DNA of 64,000 nucleotides, taken from the NCBI RefSeq assembly GCF_015832195.1, contig NC_052032.1, forward strand, positions 4,284,618 through 4,348,617. Reading direction: 5' to 3'. Position numbers and translations under genes: made by a program. This DNA comes from Motacilla alba alba (lineage: Eukaryota; Chordata; Aves; Passeriformes; Motacillidae). Below are positions 60,119-64,000 of the stretch, in pieces; positions within the stretch are counted from its first letter, which is position 1, and the number at the start of each line of letters is the position of its first letter. The notes beneath the pieces are model-generated. The model did not search any database and was not told the DNA's origin. It saw only the letters and a program-made list of their open reading frames with translations.

Positions 60119-60341
60119 CTTTCCCTAGGCAGCTGGTGGTTAGGATTGTGCCGACACCGGACACTGAGGCCAAAGAGTTTGCGGGCAGTGCGCTGGATCT
60201 TCTGGCGCTGGGCTTCCAGCGAGCTCTGCAGCAGCTTGTAGCGGTTCTGCAGGTCCCAGTCGTTCCCCCAGTGCTGGTGGATGCTCCCAATGGTCAGGAA
60301 GTGGTTGCTAGGTAGCCTTTTCATGAAGGATTTAAACTCAT
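60119..60341 (-). CDS. BRINP1: BRINP1 penultimate coding exon (223 nt)
   Basis: This internal exon encodes about residues 308-382 of BRINP1. It starts after a TTCCAG acceptor (60342-60347) with the last two bases of a split Asp codon, so the intron upstream is phase 1. It ends with two bases of a split Arg codon before a GTACCT donor (60113-60118), so the intron downstream is phase 2. The reading begins (D)[18 protein letters not shown] and ends [20 protein letters not shown](R). It joins the terminal exon in frame to give [24 protein letters not shown]. The 223-nt length equals 2 + 73 x 3 + 2 and so fits both phases. The segment lies C-terminal to the MACPF-like domain, looks helical and basic ([13 protein letters not shown]), and separates that domain from the Cys-rich part in the next exon. 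The [18 protein letters not shown] stretch matches BRINP1 rather than BRINP2 or BRINP3 as I remember them. Confidence 0.95.
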
Positions 60342-63300
60342 CTGGAACACACACAAGAAATGGGGAGAAATACGGAAGTTTCCGAGCTGTGACAAAGGTT
60401 TTTATTAGCAGGGTAGAGAAAGAGCGGTGATGATGAGGCCATCAGCTCTGCCAGGGGAAGGTGATGTCCATTAACTCACTGCTCTGTCACTCTGCCCCAG
60501 GAAGCCACTAATTCCATGGCTTTTGCTGCTCCCACATAGGAAAAAAGCCCTATAGTGAATATCAAGGTGGGACAACACAGTTAATATGTACACGGTGGAG
60601 AGAAAAAAAATCAGAAATTCCCTGGAACACGAGGTTATAGCCTAAGGGTTATAAACAAAAAGCCGGCAGTTGTAATCATTTTCAGATAAAGAGTTCTCGT
60701 TTACATTGTTTTTCAGCTGGTCCTGAAATGCTGTTTGTTGTTGAAGGCAAAGCATTTTGCTGTGTAATTAAAAAAAAGGGGGAAAAACAAAGCTTTAAAA
60801 ATTCCCCAGAGGAAAGGTTTGGATGCTGTTAAAATGTCCTGCTTTTGCATTTTTTAAAAAGAGTGTTCTGATTCTTACCTCTCATTTAACTCCATTTGAA
60901 GTTAAATGAGTTGCATTTTGTAATGAGGAAAATAAAATAAAATAGTTTGCAGGGCTCGGATGAGAACAAAAGGTGTCAATTTTAGCCAAAGGAGCAAATC
61001 GAATTGATCGAAGAATATACTGTTCAGTGTTGCTGTTTGTTGTGTTTGTTGGTTTTTTGATCACTTTATTTCCATTTTATTTAGTTTGATAATGAAAAAA
61101 AACCTGTTATGCAGGGTTTGTTTGAGAGGGGTTTTTTTTCATCACAATCAGAAATTCTGATACTGTTTCTGTTTATGATCAGCCCCTCCTTTCTACCTGA
61201 GAAGGATGGTTTGCTCACTCTGATTACCAGGCTGGGACATCCTCAGATGAGGAAAAACCAGATGGTTCCAACTTTCTCAGGGGAAAATAACTCAATTTTT
61301 GATGCTAGAAAACCATATTTGACACAGTGAGACCTTGAGAAATACAATGAGTGGGACAATAAGAACTCCATCAAATGCAATAACGACAAGAGCAATGTTT
61401 TGTTCCAGGAGAGAAAAACCCCAGGTGTCAGCACAGGCTTGGGCACAATCAGCTGAGGAAGGTCCTGGGGGCTGAGGTGGGTCAACATTCTGTTCTCGCT
61501 GGGAAAAAAACTTCATAGTGGGCTGAATCCTGGTTGGGGAAGTTGATATTCACCTTTTCTTGGCACTGCTACCCCTGGGGCACCCACTTAAAAGGGATGA
61601 ACAGAGACTGGGAGGGCAGAGCTGAGGGACACCAAGGTGCTCTGAGCACAGGTTCTGCAAAGTCAGGTGTGGGGAGCTGCACTGGTCTCATTTGGTAAAG
61701 AGGAGGCCAAGGGATATTTAATTACAGCGAAAGGTATTCACAGATATGAGCAAAACTCCTCCTTTGAGAGACAGTTGCTGTAACAAGGAGCAATACACAG
61801 TTTGCAGCTTGAGAAATTAAAATGATTTACTGAAATACTCTGTCACTTGGAGGTAATGCAGTGCTGGAACATGATCAGAGATGTATAAAAATCTCTCATT
61901 TTAGACTCTGCTAGGCAAAACCAAGGCTGACCTGACCTAGTGCTGGCTGTGGTCCTGCTTCCAGAGGAAAGCTGGACTAGGACCCTGCCACAAACTTCCC
62001 AAACAAGCCAATAAGGAGCATAGCCATCTTTTCCTCTACATTATCTACATTATTTCTGATCCTTTCCCAGTTTTTTTTTTAATTCCTTCATTCTATTTTC
62101 AGAAGGAAAAGGAGAGCTTGTAAAGGCTGACATATTTTCAAATTAAAAAAAAGAAATAATCCATAGAATTAGTGGGAAAAAAAACCAGATACTTTAAATC
62201 CTATAGTACAAAGTTAAAGATATTTGCATAACAGATTTCCTATTATTCATCAACTTGCAGTTCATGCTCAACTACCCAACAAAGGATATCTGTACATCAG
62301 TTGTTCCCATCCTGACATGGATGGTAAGTGGATGTTCACATCCTACTCATCACATGGTGTAACCGAGCTCCTCATCAAAATAATCATCATCACTGCACTA
62401 CCAACATCCCTGAGACATCTGCTTGTCTCCTTTCTCCCCCAAAGATAACCAAGAGATTTTTTTTTAGTCATCTCTCGGGTTTTCACTCTGTTTTTACTGC
62501 TGCTGCCTGTGCCCTTCTCCTCCCCAGACCTGGCTCTGCTTTTCCGTGGGCCTCTGGAACTACCACCAGGTATAATTGCTTCTGTTGACCATGCTGATTA
62601 CTCCGGGTACCTTTCAGCAGTAAAAGCCTTGCATTTGCTTCCCGCCCCTTATAAATCAATTTCCTCAAAAGCCTTTTTGTGCAGGAGCCCAGGCTCTTTT
62701 CCCTCTGATGATGAATGTGGAACATTTTTCATCGAGACGGGCGAGGCAGGAATTTCGGTGCAGTGTGCACATTTTGCTACCGCAGTGCAACGCTGGGGGA
62801 AAAACAAATGAGCAGCAAATCTGGCAAAATAAAAGCTGGATAGGGCTGTTTAAAATTAGGGTGATGAAGAAAAAGAAAAGTACTTTAAAACCAACATAGT
62901 TTCTTCATTATTTATATTTATTTATAACTCTGCCTGGAAGCCAGCGGTATGGATGGGGATATTCCCTGTTTCTGGGAATAGTTCCTACTTAACCCTGAGA
63001 ATTTCCAATTAATTAACAAGTCTGATTGCATTTGTGGTTATTTTATTCCTCTGCAGAGCAAACCTTGCTGATGGCTGGAACTACACCTCCCGTGATGCAG
63101 CTTGGCCCCTCTGTCTGCTGAGTCACCCCATCCCTAAGGCAGTCCCATGGCAGTGACTCAGCATCACAAGTGGCACCACGGGGAATTGACAGGTCAGACA
63201 TCTCTTTCACAGATGAAATTTTCCTTTTGCCAGTGTTAAAAAAAAATAAAATTCCCATTTACATCACAAAGAAGTAGTCTTAAATAAACAACAAATTAAC

Positions 63301-64000
63301 TCCACCAAATGACTTAATTAAAAATTGGCTTTTTTTTTAAATCCACAATCACTGAAGTTTTTGACCAGCCATTCTAAAATGCTGAGAATCAGGCAGCGTT
63401 ATTTTTCTCAATTTACCCACAAGCAGTGAAGCAGAGGGCTAAAAAATCTCCTGAGCTGACTCAAAGCAGCTTCAGTTCACTGCAGCCTCCTTGACTTTGA
63501 AGATACTATTCCAAATCACAGCAACCCTTGATTCGCCCTGCACAATTTTTTTCAAATTAACAGAGGATCCAACACAGACCAGAAGCAGAATACAAATGTT
63601 TTGGGCTTTCAGTGGCTTCCTGTGCAAAATGGTATTTGCTTTCAGAGCACTCCTGTGCCTTTCAGTCCACTTTATTGGAAAAGCCTTCAGATGTCATCAG
63701 AGATTTCTCCTCTGCTGTTCGTAATGAAGAAAATCCTCTAGTTATTGGGAATATTTATTAAAACAAAGAAGCAAAACACTAATACTGCAGTCTTTTGTGA
63801 TAGCAACTTCCATCTCAAAGGATAAGTTCACGCATGATGCATCAAAGTGATGAATCAGATGCAGCAGCTTTAGACATAAAGATAATCACTCCATCTAGCC
63901 CTGAAAAGCCTCCAGCCCTGGGTGGAATATGGCAGAGATTGCACTGCAATATGTCACTTTAACATGGCAAATGAAAAACACCTTCCCCCATTCAAATCTC
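60342..64000 (-). other. BRINP1: BRINP1 upstream intron (partial, phase 1)
   Basis: This is the intron that precedes the 223-nt exon; it runs off the right edge of the window. Its 3' end on the minus strand is a TTTCTTGTGTGTGTTCCAG acceptor with a clear pyrimidine tract. I searched both strands for further BRINP1 coding segments (the MACPF-like part and the Cys-rich linker before DEFKSF) and saw none, so at least 3.66 kb of this intron is present without an exon. No LTR or CR1 copy is recognised here. The sequence is AT-rich and unique in appearance, with only short homopolymer runs. Confidence 0.85.

Noticed and set aside
53630..60341. Assignment to BRINP2 or BRINP3
   Set aside because: Those paralogs have a different Cys-rich block and a C-terminus ending KLCS. 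The [11 protein letters not shown] and [15 protein letters not shown] stretches and the AKLC end fit BRINP1, from memory of the families.
60342..64000. Further BRINP1 exons
   Set aside because: No minus-strand segment here resembles the expected upstream residues (Cys-rich linker or MACPF-like domain). The exons must lie further right.
1..64000. CRISPR arrays, tRNA genes, rRNA, operons
   Set aside because: The sequence is vertebrate nuclear DNA. The regular repeats seen are microsatellites and short tandem duplications without unique spacers, and no tRNA-like fold was recognised.

Overview
The window looks like a piece of a bird chromosome, most likely from a songbird (passerine). The evidence is the set of interspersed repeats: at least seven truncated CR1 LINE copies of the avian type, and five long terminal repeats (LTRs) that resemble the ERVL/ERVK-type LTRs common in passerine genomes. 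There are no dense reading frames, operons or prokaryotic signals, so this is vertebrate genomic DNA at roughly 40-45 % GC by eye. The species call is an inference from repeats and cannot be refined without a search.

Only one protein-coding gene can be supported. It lies on the minus strand at the right end: the last two coding exons of BRINP1 (BMP/retinoic acid-inducible neural-specific protein 1, formerly DBC1). The 223-nt penultimate exon (60119-60341) and the terminal exon (stop codon at 53630, 5' edge at 54770) are joined by a 5.35-kb intron. They read in frame through a phase-2 junction and give about 454 residues, the C-terminal 60 % of a roughly 761-residue family member. The upstream exons, including those for the signal peptide and the MACPF-like domain, lie beyond base 64000.

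Bases 1 to about 53000 are downstream of BRINP1 and hold no exon that I can recognise. What can be named there is repeat content: CR1 fragments near 1.2, 22.2, 25.8, 32.0, 35.2 and 40.4 kb; LTRs near 8.2 (minus), 15.0 (plus), 18.7 (minus), 20.8 (plus) and 27.6 kb (plus); microsatellites; and a few short tandem duplications. A further CR1 3' end, a GT array and a large TA-rich array lie in the BRINP1 introns.

The most unusual items are: an uninterrupted 32-copy ATTAT pentanucleotide array inside the 18.7-kb LTR, placed where its promoter and polyadenylation signals lie; a pair of diverged, similar, unidentified segments near 5.0 and 13.7 kb; a 28-base A tract in the BRINP1 transcript only 48 nt after the stop codon; and a 67-base-period duplication near 40.7 kb. 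I see no new gene system here. The rest is ordinary gene-desert sequence that may contain conserved regulatory elements, which cannot be judged from one sequence alone.
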